DNA of 64,000 nt from Microcella sp. GTDB taxonomy: Bacteria > Actinomycetota > Actinomycetes > Actinomycetales > Microbacteriaceae. Below, one piece after another: positions 34,148-42,242 of this stretch; positions within the stretch are counted from its first letter, which is position 1, and the number at the start of each line of letters is the position of its first letter. The notes under the pieces are model-generated. The model saw only the letters and a list, made by a program, of their open reading frames with translations, had not been told where the DNA came from and ran no database searches. Location of the stretch: positions 1,984,001-2,048,000 of the forward strand of contig NZ_JAHHDS010000003.1 of the NCBI RefSeq assembly GCF_019739195.1, in the 5' to 3' direction. A program made the position numbers and the translations under genes.

Positions 34148-35036
34148 GCCCGCTGCGCCGCCGGGTGACCTCGGCCACGGCCGACCAGTCGAGGGCGCTC
34201 AACTCGGCATCGCCGAGCGCCACCTCGAAGAGTTCGTGCAACACGGGGGCGAGCGGCAGTGAGACGCCTCGCTCGGCCGCGGCGGTTTCGGCGAGACCGA
34301 GATCTTTCAGCCCCAGCGACATCGCGAAGCCGACAGGTTCGTAGCGCTTCTGTGCGATCAGCGGGGCGTAGCCCTTGTGAGCAGCACCGCTGAACGCCGT
34401 GTGCGTAAGAATCTCGACGAACTCGCTCGAGTCGATACCCGTCGCCTCGACGAGCGCCACCGACTCGGCGATCGATTGCAGGGCGCTGATGAGGCTGTAG
34501 TTGACGGCAATCTTGACGACGCTCGCCATGGCGACGTCGGCACCGAGGTTCCACGTCTTCTGACCTAGCGCCTCCAGCGATGCTGCAGACGCATCGATCG
34601 CGCGGGGGTCACCGGAGGCGACGACGAGAAGACCACCGGTCGCGGCGATCGTCGATCGGCCCAGTACGGGCGCTTGCACGTAGCCCACGCCGTGGCGGGC
34701 GTGCCGCTCGGCGAGTTCGCCAGCGGCGGCAGGGCTGATCGTGGCGTGGTTGACGTGCACGCGCCCGCTCGGCACGGCCGCGAGTAGCTCATCGTCGAAG
34801 ACTGCGAGCAGTGCGGAGTCGTCGGCGAGCATCGAGTGCACGATGGCGCACGTCGCGAAAGCCGCGGCGGGGGAGTCGGCGACCACGACGCCGTCGCGCA
34901 CACGCAGCGCGTCGACAGCGGGAGCGCTTCGATTCCAGATCGTGACCGAGAAGCCTTCGTCGAGCAGTCGCGAGACCATTCCCGTGCCCATCGCGCCGAG
35001 GCCGAGGAATCCGACAGAAGGGCCCTGGGCGGTCAT
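34143..35036 (-). CDS. 3-hydroxyisobutyrate dehydrogenase-family oxidoreductase
   Basis: 297 aa. The N-terminal Rossmann domain has VGFLGLGAMGTGMVSRLLDEG and the Arg of IWNRSAPAVDAL, which selects NADP. The substrate loop (VQAPVLGRSTIAATGGLLVV) and the catalytic-Lys region (VVKIAVNYSLISALQSIAES, Lys about residue 169 with the usual NxL/M pattern) match the beta-hydroxyacid dehydrogenase family (tartronate semialdehyde, 3-hydroxyisobutyrate, succinate semialdehyde reductases). It would interconvert a 3-hydroxy acid and a semialdehyde. It is divergent from the XRE-cupin gene A across 264 bp; its stop codon lies in the IS target duplication. Confidence 0.87.
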   Translation of the reverse strand: MTAQGPSVGFLGLGAMGTGMVSRLLDEGFSVTIWNRSAPAVDALRVRDGVVVADSPAAAFATCAIVHSMLADDSALLAVFDDELLAAVPSGRVHVNHATISPAAAGELAERHARHGVGYVQAPVLGRSTIAATGGLLVVASGDPRAIDASAASLEALGQKTWNLGADVAMASVVKIAVNYSLISALQSIAESVALVEATGIDSSEFVEILTHTAFSGAAHKGYAPLIAQKRYEPVGFAMSLGLKDLGLAETAAAERGVSLPLAPVLHELFEVALGDAELSALDWSAVAEVTRRRSGL

Positions 35037-35219
35037 CTCGGCGAGCCGAACTCGTCGGGGTCGCTGTGCGGTGCGTGATCCACGATGATCCTCCAGTTCG
35101 GCCGGTGACAGGGCGGAACACCAGTGTACAGCTCTGCTTCACACGCATCTCAGAGCGCTCCTCGGCGAGCAGCCGACGAGTCGCCAACCAGGTCCGAAAT
35201 GGCCGCCACTGGACTATGC

Positions 35220-35252
35220 TGAACGGAGGGTGAACGTTCACCAGCACTAACG
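35220..35252. promoter_or_regulatory. Dyad-rich promoter region of XRE-cupin gene A
   Basis: A perfect 14-bp palindrome GGTGAACGTTCACC lies at 35229-35242, with another TGAAC at 35220-35224 and a weak 5-7-5 match GTTCACCAGCACTAACG at 35236-35252. The half-sites equal those of the A operators, which suggests autoregulation of the gene at 35301. The rest of the 264-bp divergent gap shows no gene. Confidence 0.5.
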
Positions 35253-35300
35253 ATCTGATGAACACTCAGGCCGACATCGTGCGGCGCGAGAGGGGCAGCG

Positions 35301-36029
35301 ATGCAGTTCGACGTCGGAGCAGAACTGCGCCGCGTGCGCGAGTCGCGCAAGCTCAGTCTGCGTGCGGTGGCCACGGCAGTGGGCGTCTCGGCAAGCCTGC
35401 TCTCGCAGGTCGAGACCGGCAAGACGCAGCCCTCGGTGAGCACGTTGTACGCGCTTGTCAACTATCTCGGCATCTCGCTCGACGCCCTCATGGGCCACAA
35501 CGGCGTCAACACATCGCCTCTCGGGCTCTCGACCTCCAGTGCGCCGACGTCGAGCGACGGGCGTCAGAGCGACTCGGTCGTGCAGCGCCGAGAAGACAAC
35601 CCGATCATCGAGATGGAGAACGGCGTCACGTGGGAGCGCCTCGCCGTCGGCGATTCGGCTGTGGCTGACCCGCTCATCGTCACCTACGCCCCCGCCGGCT
35701 CATCGTCGGTCGAGGGAAAGATGATGCGCCACGCCGCGCTCGAGTACGGCGTGCTGCTCGAAGGCAGGCTCACGCTGCGCATCGACTTTGAGACCTACGA
35801 GCTCACGCCGGGTGACTCGTTCTGCTTCGATGCGCAGCGCCCGCACCTCTACATCAACGAGGGTGATGTGCCCGCGCGCGGCATCTGGTTCGTGATCGGC
35901 CGTCGTGAGATGGCCTACCAGACTCTTTCTGATCTCGGCCACGACGACACCGGCGAGGTTCGCCCGATCGCCTCGGCCGTCGACGTGCTGCAGGCCATGA
36001 AGTCGCTCAAGGTCGAACCTCGCGACTGA
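35301..36029 (+). CDS. XRE-family regulator with C-terminal cupin sensor, copy A
   Basis: 242 aa. The N-terminal HTH_XRE domain (LRRVRESRKLSLRAVATAVGVSASLLSQVETGKTQPSVSTLYALV) is followed by a variable linker and a cupin barrel (residues about 135-215: RHAALEYGVLLEGRLTLRI, YELTPGDSFCFDAQRPHLYIN). This architecture is common in regulators of catabolic genes that sense the substrate or an intermediate in the cupin pocket. The gene sits at the junction of the two paralogous gene sets. I infer that it binds the GTTCA-N7-TGAAC sites listed above, since that half-site is palindromic in its own promoter. Confidence 0.9.
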   Translation: MQFDVGAELRRVRESRKLSLRAVATAVGVSASLLSQVETGKTQPSVSTLYALVNYLGISLDALMGHNGVNTSPLGLSTSSAPTSSDGRQSDSVVQRREDNPIIEMENGVTWERLAVGDSAVADPLIVTYAPAGSSSVEGKMMRHAALEYGVLLEGRLTLRIDFETYELTPGDSFCFDAQRPHLYINEGDVPARGIWFVIGRREMAYQTLSDLGHDDTGEVRPIASAVDVLQAMKSLKVEPRD

Positions 36030-36044
36030 CCTCGTGGCGCTTGT

Positions 36045-37334
36045 TCAGTACGGGTTCGCGACAAAGAGGTCTTGCGCCGGGAACTTCGTGAGCACCTGTG
36101 CGCCGTTGGCCGTGATGACGACCTCTTCCTCGATGCGCGCGGCCGACACTCCGTCGGAGGCTGGGCAGTAGGTTTCAAGCGCGAAGACCATGCCAGCCTT
36201 GATCTCGACCGGGTGGCTCAGCGAGTTGAGACGCGAGATGATCGGCCTCTCGTGCAGGCCGAGCCCGAGCCCATGCCCGAACTGCAACCCGAAAGCATCC
36301 ATCTCGCTCTCGATGCCGATGTCTTGCGCCGTCGGCCACAGTTTCGCCACTTCGTCGGTGCCGACACCATCAGCAACGGTGTCGATCGCGGCATCCATCC
36401 ATTCGCGCGCCCGTCGGTATGCGTCGTGCTGGGCAGGGGTCGAGCTGCCGACCGAGAAGGTGCGGTAATAGCAGGTTCGGTACCCGTTGTACGAGTGAAT
36501 GATGTCGAAAAACGCTTGGTCGCCTGGCCGGATGAGCCGGTCGGTGAAGTTGTGGGGGTGCGGGTTGCAGCGCTCGCCCGAGACCGCATTGATGGCCTCG
36601 ACCTGATCACTGCCGAGCTCGTAGAGCTTCTTGGCGGCGAGCGCGACGATCTCGTTCTCGCGAATGCCGGGCTTGAGGGCATCCGTGATGTCTTGATAGA
36701 CACCGTCGACCATCGCGGCGGCCTGGCTCAGCAGCATGATCTCGTCGACGTTCTTGATGGATCGTGCCCCGAGCATGTCTTGCTGGATGTCGATGACCTG
36801 GATGCCCTGCGCCTGCATCTCGAACAGGAAAGCGGGCTCGACGATATCGACGCCGATGGGCATTCCAGCGAGCCCAGCGTCGTGCAGCAGACCCTTGATG
36901 GTGGTCACGGCCTCTTTCATGAGTCCGACCTCGGGGTGAATCGCCCCGCGCAGGCCGAGCATGCCGCTGTGGCTGTGGCCCTCGTGCAACCAGGGCGAGA
37001 AGAGTCGGTGGTGCTTGGCGGCCGAACCGAAATCCCAGAGGTGCGGCTTTCCGTCGCGGGGCAGCAGGGCGTAGCGCGACATCTTGTCGCCGAGGGCTCC
37101 GCCGATCCAGGTCTGGGTCGTGTAGCGGATGTTGTAGAAGTCGAAGAGCAGAAACGCTCCGCACTCCGTCGCTTCGAGCGCCTGCATCGCGCGGCCGAGC
37201 CGATAATCGCGCAGACGGTCGAAGTCGACCCGCTGCTCGTAATCGACCCCCATGTGGCCGTGCGCGGGAATCATGCGGTTGTCGAAGTCGAGCGCCCCGA
37301 CGAGGGGTCGCGCTGCTTCGCTGCTCGAGGACAT
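36045..37334 (-). CDS. M24/creatinase-fold hydrolase with an Asp-to-Cys metal-site change, copy B
   Basis: 429 aa from ATG 37334, 9 nt after AGGAG; an upstream ATG at 37373 has no ribosome site and falls next to a hairpin. It has the same layout as copy A: creatinase N-domain (FDFYNIRYTTQTWIGG, WDFGSAAKHHRLF) and pita-bread domain with Asp277 (AFFDIIHSYNGY), Cys288 in place of the second Asp (NGYRTCYYRTF), then GHGLGL, FALETY and ARIEEEVVI. Sharing the same rare substitution makes it a functional trait, not an error. It follows the system B binding-protein gene on the same strand. Confidence 0.82.
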   Translation of the reverse strand: MSSSSEAARPLVGALDFDNRMIPAHGHMGVDYEQRVDFDRLRDYRLGRAMQALEATECGAFLLFDFYNIRYTTQTWIGGALGDKMSRYALLPRDGKPHLWDFGSAAKHHRLFSPWLHEGHSHSGMLGLRGAIHPEVGLMKEAVTTIKGLLHDAGLAGMPIGVDIVEPAFLFEMQAQGIQVIDIQQDMLGARSIKNVDEIMLLSQAAAMVDGVYQDITDALKPGIRENEIVALAAKKLYELGSDQVEAINAVSGERCNPHPHNFTDRLIRPGDQAFFDIIHSYNGYRTCYYRTFSVGSSTPAQHDAYRRAREWMDAAIDTVADGVGTDEVAKLWPTAQDIGIESEMDAFGLQFGHGLGLGLHERPIISRLNSLSHPVEIKAGMVFALETYCPASDGVSAARIEEEVVITANGAQVLTKFPAQDLFVANPY

Positions 37335-37375
37335 GAGGAAGTGCTCCTGACGTTGGGTGAATATGCTGGTCATGA

Positions 37376-37412
37376 GACCGGGGTGGGCGCCTTCACCGCG
37401 CCCACCCCGGTC
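37376..37412 (-). other. Perfect 15-bp stem-loop after the system B binding-protein gene
   Basis: GACCGGGGTGGGCGC (37376-37390) pairs perfectly with 37398-37412 across a 7-nt loop, between the binding-protein stop and the M24-fold gene B start. As in system A it may stabilise the upstream message or attenuate transcription into the next gene. Confidence 0.75.
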
Positions 37413-37440
37413 ACGTGCGTGACGAGTCAGACTCTGCTGA

Positions 37441-38451
37441 TCACCACTCGGGAGCGACCGACGGGTCGTCCGCGTTGTCAGCGGTCACCTTGACCGAGGG
37501 CATGAACAGCTCGCGGGGCGACGGGGTGTTGCCCGTGAGCACGTCGTACGCGACGCGCACGGCGTTCTCGCCATCCCATGACGACGACTGGAAGACGGTG
37601 CCGTCCAGCTCGCCCGAGACCACGAGCGGGTTGCCGAGGAACGTGTTGCCGATCGACGTGATGTAGAGCGACGCGGGGTCGATGCCTCGAGCCTTGAGGG
37701 CGTCGATCGCGCCAGCGACCATCGTGTCGTCAGCCGCGTAGATGCCCTGAACGTTCTCGGGGCCCACAGCGGTCAGCATTTCCGACACAGCGATCTGCGA
37801 GTCATCTTTGTTCCAGTTGCCCGGCTGCTCGGCGAGGATCGTCACGTTCGGGCAGTTCGCCTCGATCGTGTCGACGAAGCCAGCGTTGCGGTTGATGGCC
37901 GTCGAGTTTCCGGTGAGACCGTTGACCACGAGAATGCCGACCTCTTCGCCGTCGACGAGCTCGCACATGATCTCGGCCGATGAGACGCCCTGACCGTAGG
38001 TGTCGGGGCCCGAGTAGGCCTCGGTGAGATCCTGGTCTTCAGGGTTCACGTCAGAGTTCGTGACGGTGACCGGGATTCCGGCGGCGTTGGCGGCAGCCAG
38101 GCACGGACGCACGGTGTCGCCCACGGCGGGCCACAGGATGATCAGGTCGGGCTGAGCCGCGACCGCGACCTCGCACTCGCTGGCCTGCTGGTCAGCGTCG
38201 TACTGCGAGTTCGTGATCGTCAGGTTGATGCCGAGTTCGTCGGCGGCCGCCTGCATCGGCGGCAGGTAGGTGGTGCCGTAGGGCTGGTCTGTGCCCTGGG
38301 GCAGCAGCGCGTAGACCTCGAAGGTCTCGTCGCCAGCGCCAGCGCCGTCGGTGCCGCCGTCGGACGAGTCTGCAGCTGCGCAGCCCGAAAGCACGAGTCC
38401 AGCGGCGGCCACAAGGCCGATCGCGGAGAACGTGATGCGAGTGTTTCGCAT
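37441..38451 (-). CDS. CUT2 substrate-binding lipoprotein, system B
   Basis: 336 aa. The signal ends in the lipobox LSGC (about residue 24). The mature PBP type I fold is shown by EVYALLPQGTDQPYGTTYLPPMQAAADEL, ECEVAVAAQPDLIILWPAV, VNGLTGNSTAINRNAGF and GIYAADDTMVAGAIDALKARG (the ribose/autoinducer-type ligand domain). It is clearly different from the system A binding protein, which suggests a different though possibly related ligand. It is the fourth gene of the - strand operon ATPase-permease-permease-binding protein. Confidence 0.9.
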   Translation of the reverse strand: MRNTRITFSAIGLVAAAGLVLSGCAAADSSDGGTDGAGAGDETFEVYALLPQGTDQPYGTTYLPPMQAAADELGINLTITNSQYDADQQASECEVAVAAQPDLIILWPAVGDTVRPCLAAANAAGIPVTVTNSDVNPEDQDLTEAYSGPDTYGQGVSSAEIMCELVDGEEVGILVVNGLTGNSTAINRNAGFVDTIEANCPNVTILAEQPGNWNKDDSQIAVSEMLTAVGPENVQGIYAADDTMVAGAIDALKARGIDPASLYITSIGNTFLGNPLVVSGELDGTVFQSSSWDGENAVRVAYDVLTGNTPSPRELFMPSVKVTADNADDPSVAPEW

Positions 38452-38509
38452 GGTCTTCCTCTTTCCGTTCTTGGTGGGGTTGACGCCGTCAGGGTTGACG
38501 ACGAGCAGC

Positions 38510-39556
38510 TCAGACGGGGGTCTGAGCCTTCTCGCGACTGCGCAGAGACGAACGAACGCCTGCGAGAGCCGCGCGAAGATTGGTGGGATCGGTGATCACG
38601 GCGAGCAGCAGAATGACGCCGATGAAGATGTCTTGAATGTCGACCTGCACGCCCGAGAGCGTGAGTGCTATCTGCAGGATGCCGAGCGAGAAGGCGCCGA
38701 TGAGGGTGCCGAGCACCGAACCGCGCCCGCCGTTGAGCACGACGCCGCCGATGATGGCTGCGGCGAAGCTCGCGAGCAGCACCGTCGACCCTGCCGTCGG
38801 GTCGGCGGCGGTGCGCTCGAGCGTGTTGATGATGCCGGCGAGAGAGGCGACGAAGCCCGAGATCAGGAAGCCGGTGAGAATGCGGCGACGCACGGGAATG
38901 CCCGCATCCACCGCAGCCTGCCGGTTGCCGCCGACCGCATAGAACTCGCGGCCCGCTCTGACGCGGCTCAAGAAGATCTGCAGAGCGACGAAGGCGAGGA
39001 TGAAGAGCAGCACGCGAGGGGTGAGCGGCCCCAGCAGGGGAGCGCCGAAGGCGATGCCGGCATCGATGTTGGTCAAGCGCACGGGCTCTTCGTCCGAGAG
39101 CACGAACGCGAGACCTCGCAGGGCGAAGAGCATGCCCAGTGTCGCGATGAACGAGTTGATGCCGACCACGACCACGAAGAACGCGTTGATCGCGCCGATG
39201 ATGAGGCCGGTCGCGAGGGCGGCGAGAATGCCGAGCCAGAGGTCGGGAATACTCGCCATCACGACGCCCGACACCGCGAGCGTGCTGGCGACACTGAGGT
39301 CGAGCTCGCCCATGAGAATGACGGCGGTGAGGCCGAGTGCGACGAGGCCGATGAGCGCGACGCGGCCCAGGGTCACCTGGTATGAGGTGAACACGACGGG
39401 CTCGAGAATGGCGGCCGCCACGATCACGACCGACAGCAGGGCCAGCCCTCGGCCCTCGGTGCGGCGCGCGAGGGTCACCTTGAGCTGGTCGAACCAGCCG
39501 CCGCGCGCCGCGCCGAGGTGCATGGTGGTGTGAGGCTGCTTCTCTGTAGTGCTCAT
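38510..39556 (-). CDS. CUT2 ABC permease, system B (second)
   Basis: 348 aa with about nine hydrophobic segments. RbsC-type motifs: LIGLVALGLTAVILMGELDLSVAST, GINSFIATLGMLFALRG, FYAVGGNRQAAVDAGIPV (the loop facing the ATPase) and AAIIGGVVLNGGRGSVLGTLIG. It forms a channel with the permease whose gene it overlaps by 4 nt. Confidence 0.9.
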   Translation of the reverse strand: MSTTEKQPHTTMHLGAARGGWFDQLKVTLARRTEGRGLALLSVVIVAAAILEPVVFTSYQVTLGRVALIGLVALGLTAVILMGELDLSVASTLAVSGVVMASIPDLWLGILAALATGLIIGAINAFFVVVVGINSFIATLGMLFALRGLAFVLSDEEPVRLTNIDAGIAFGAPLLGPLTPRVLLFILAFVALQIFLSRVRAGREFYAVGGNRQAAVDAGIPVRRRILTGFLISGFVASLAGIINTLERTAADPTAGSTVLLASFAAAIIGGVVLNGGRGSVLGTLIGAFSLGILQIALTLSGVQVDIQDIFIGVILLLAVITDPTNLRAALAGVRSSLRSREKAQTPV

Positions 39557-40572
39557 TTCTTGGCCGCCCTTCTCGCGAGAGCATCGACAGAGACCGCGAG
39601 CACGATCAGCGCTCCGATCGCCATCTGCTGGAATCCGAACCCGATACCCGAGAGCACGAGAATGTTGGTGAGCACGCTCACGAAGATCACGCCGAGCAGG
39701 GTGCGCAGCACGCTGCCCTTGCCGCCGAACACGCTCGTGCCGCCGATGATGATCGCGGCGAGCGCGCGGAACTCGTAGCCGTCAGACATCGACGACACCG
39801 CCGTGTTCGAGAAGGCGGCGAGCACGAATCCGGCGACCATGGCCGAGAGAGCGGTGATGACGAAGGCCCCGACGACGACGGCAGTCGTGTTGACGCCGGC
39901 GAGGCGTGTGGCGTTCTTGTTGGAGCCGTAGGCGCGCACCGCGAAGCCGAAGGTCGTACGCGTCAAGACGAACCAGAGCACGATGGTTACGAGCAAGAGC
40001 ACCAGGGCCGAGAGCGGGATCGGGCCGAGCCTCGCTTGACCGAACGCACGGATCGGTCCGTCTTCGGGGCCGAAGAAGATGCTGCCGCCGGAGAGCCAGC
40101 GCAGGATTCCGAGGCCGATGAACGTGGTCGAGAGGGTGACGATGACCGCGTTGGCCTTGAAGAAGCCCACCGCGAGGCCATTGACGACTCCGTACATCAT
40201 GGCGACGAGCGAGGCGACGGCGACAGCGGCGAAGACACCGAACTCGTTGCTGATGCCGATGAAGATCACCGCCGACGTGGCCACTTGGGCGACGACCGAG
40301 AGGTCGAGGTAGTTGGCGCTGATGACGACGAAGGTCATGCCGACCGCGACGATGCCGATCGGCGCCGCCCGGTAGAAGACGTCGGTCAGGTTCGGCAGGG
40401 TCGCGAACCCGTCGATGAAGATCACGGCGGCGAGAATCAGCAGCACGGTGAAGACGATGACGCCGCGATCGGCCATCCAGAGCAGCAGGCTGAACCGCTT
40501 CTTCTCGATGCCGGCCTCGGTGGAGTTGGCGACGGCGATCGTCTCGGTCAGGGTCTCGGTCTCACGGCTCAT
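39553..40572 (-). CDS. CUT2 ABC permease, system B (first)
   Basis: 339 aa. RbsC-type motifs: PIGIVAVGMTFVVISANYLDLSV, NAVIVTLSTTFIGLGILRWL, VRAYGSNKNATRLAGVNT and AAIIIGGTSVFGGKGSVLRTLLG. It overlaps the downstream permease by 4 nt and the upstream ATPase stop by 1 nt (TAATG), so translation of the operon is tightly coupled. In contrast to system A, all four transporter parts are separate. Confidence 0.9.
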   Translation of the reverse strand: MSRETETLTETIAVANSTEAGIEKKRFSLLLWMADRGVIVFTVLLILAAVIFIDGFATLPNLTDVFYRAAPIGIVAVGMTFVVISANYLDLSVVAQVATSAVIFIGISNEFGVFAAVAVASLVAMMYGVVNGLAVGFFKANAVIVTLSTTFIGLGILRWLSGGSIFFGPEDGPIRAFGQARLGPIPLSALVLLLVTIVLWFVLTRTTFGFAVRAYGSNKNATRLAGVNTTAVVVGAFVITALSAMVAGFVLAAFSNTAVSSMSDGYEFRALAAIIIGGTSVFGGKGSVLRTLLGVIFVSVLTNILVLSGIGFGFQQMAIGALIVLAVSVDALARRAAKK

Positions 40573-42098
40573 TAGGCACCCACCAGGGTCTCGCCGGATG
40601 CCAGCGACATCACGGTCTTCTCATCGGCTTCCGACTGCTGGAGCGTGCCCATGATGCGGCCGTCGCGGACGACGTGGATCACATCAGAGAGCTCGAGCAG
40701 CTCGGGAAGATCAGAACTCACGACCAGCACCGCGGCGCCGTTGTCGGCGAGCTCGCGCACGAGGCGGTGAATCTCGGCCTTCGCGCCGACATCGACACCG
40801 CGCGTGGGCTCGTCGAGCACGATGAAGTCGGGCTTGCGGCCGAGCCACTTGGCGATGACGACTTTCTGCTGGTTGCCGCCCGAGTACTCGCCGACCTCGC
40901 GCGAGATTGCGGGCGGTCGCAGCCCGACCTCGTCTGCCAGCCGCCGCACGAAGCTACTGATCGACTTGGGTTTCAGCACCGAAGCGGTCGAGAGCTCGGC
41001 CCGGTTCGGCAAGGCCACATTGTCGGAGACGGTCATCGTAAGGGCGAGGCCGTCGACGCGACGTTCTTCAGGCACATAGCCGATGCCGGCGCGCACGGCC
41101 GACTGGAAGCTGCCGATGACGGTGCGGCGGCCATCCACCGTCATCGTCACTGTGCCCGCCGTGCGCGGGTCGGCGCCGACGATCGCGCGCACGAGCTCGG
41201 TGCGACCGGCGCCGACGAGGCCGCCGAGGCCCACGATCTCGCCTGCGCGCACGTCGAGGTCGACGTCGTTGACGTTCGGAGCCTTGATGCCGCGCGCGGA
41301 GATCACGACATCGCCAGGGGTGGCCGTGCGGCGCACCTGCAGGTCGAGCTGCAGCTCGCGACCGACCATGGCGTCGATCACGGCACTCGGGGTGGTGTCG
41401 GCGATCTCGGTGCGCTCGACGAGGTGGCCGTCGCGCAGAATCGTGACGGCGTCGCAGATCGCGAAGACCTCGGGGATGCGGTGCGAGATGTAGATGACTG
41501 CCATGCCTTTGCTCGCGAGCCTCTGCAGCATCGCCAGCAGGTAGTCGGTCTCGGCCGGGGTCAGTGTGGCGGTCGGCTCGTCGAGGATGAGCACGCGCGG
41601 CTTACGAGCGACCGCTCGGGCGATCTCGACGAACTGCCGCAGTGAGACGGAGAGGCGCGCGATCGGCTCGTCGAGGTCGACGGTGACGCCAATCTCATCG
41701 AGGGCTTCGCGGGCGATGGCCTTGAGTCGACGGGAGCGAATGAAACCGGCCGTCGTCGGCGGGGTACCGAGCAGGATGTTCTCGGCGACCGTCATCTCGG
41801 GAACAAGGCTGAGCTCTTGGTGCACGAGCGCGATACCGGCGTCGATCGCGGCCCGAGGGCCGCCCTCGAGCTCATCGCCGCCGACACGGATGCTGCCGGA
41901 GTCGGGCGAGATGATGCCGGCGAGAATGCGCATGAGCGTCGACTTGCCCGCCCCGTTCTCTCCGACCACTGCGTGGATCTCGCCGGGGCGCACCTCGAGG
42001 TCGACATCGGCGAGGGCGAGAGCGCCGCCGAATCGCTTCGAGATGCCGCGCGCCTGCACGATCGGCGCGGGGTTCTCGTGCTGCTCTGAGTTCGTCAT
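40572..42098 (-). CDS. CUT2 double-domain ABC ATPase, system B
   Basis: 508 aa from ATG 42098 behind GGAGAG; the frame extends upstream to 42152 without a site. Domain 1: Walker A GENGAGKST, LSVSLRQFVEIARAV as the signature region and Walker B VLILDEPTATLTPAE. Domain 2: degenerate Walker A (LVGAGRTELV), signature YSGGNQQKVVIAKWL and Walker B FIVLDEPTRGVDVG. This is the RbsA/MglA/XylG pattern, powering import of a sugar-like solute. First gene of the system B operon, with operator B1 45 bp upstream. Confidence 0.92.
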   Translation of the reverse strand: MTNSEQHENPAPIVQARGISKRFGGALALADVDLEVRPGEIHAVVGENGAGKSTLMRILAGIISPDSGSIRVGGDELEGGPRAAIDAGIALVHQELSLVPEMTVAENILLGTPPTTAGFIRSRRLKAIAREALDEIGVTVDLDEPIARLSVSLRQFVEIARAVARKPRVLILDEPTATLTPAETDYLLAMLQRLASKGMAVIYISHRIPEVFAICDAVTILRDGHLVERTEIADTTPSAVIDAMVGRELQLDLQVRRTATPGDVVISARGIKAPNVNDVDLDVRAGEIVGLGGLVGAGRTELVRAIVGADPRTAGTVTMTVDGRRTVIGSFQSAVRAGIGYVPEERRVDGLALTMTVSDNVALPNRAELSTASVLKPKSISSFVRRLADEVGLRPPAISREVGEYSGGNQQKVVIAKWLGRKPDFIVLDEPTRGVDVGAKAEIHRLVRELADNGAAVLVVSSDLPELLELSDVIHVVRDGRIMGTLQQSEADEKTVMSLASGETLVGA

Positions 42099-42142
42099 CA
42101 CTCTCCATTGGGTGCTGATCGCTGACGTCGGCGTCGTTCTGA

Positions 42143-42163
42143 GTGTAAACACACGAAGAACAC
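42143..42163 (-). promoter_or_regulatory. Operator B1 (GTGTT-N11-TACAC) before the system B transporter operon
   Basis: On the - strand GTGTT, 11 nt, TACAC, flanked by a further A/T pair (AGTGT...ACACT, 42142-42164). It is 45 bp upstream of the ATPase ATG. The same half-sites at the same spacing recur at 43136. Confidence 0.55.
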
Positions 42164-42198
42164 TTAAGCCAGACCTGTGGCGTATTTGTTATCTAAGA

Positions 42199-42239
42199 GA
42201 GAACGATTCCCGAGGGAAAGCCCGGGATTGTGCGTTCTC
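42199..42239 (-). terminator. Stem-loop after SDR copy B
   Basis: GAGAACG (42199-42205) pairs with CGTTCTC (42233-42239), with inner TTCCCG...CGGGA pairing. It begins 4 bp beyond the SDR B stop, in the gap before the transporter operon, so it may insulate the two units. Confidence 0.55.
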
Positions 42240-42242
42240 GCG

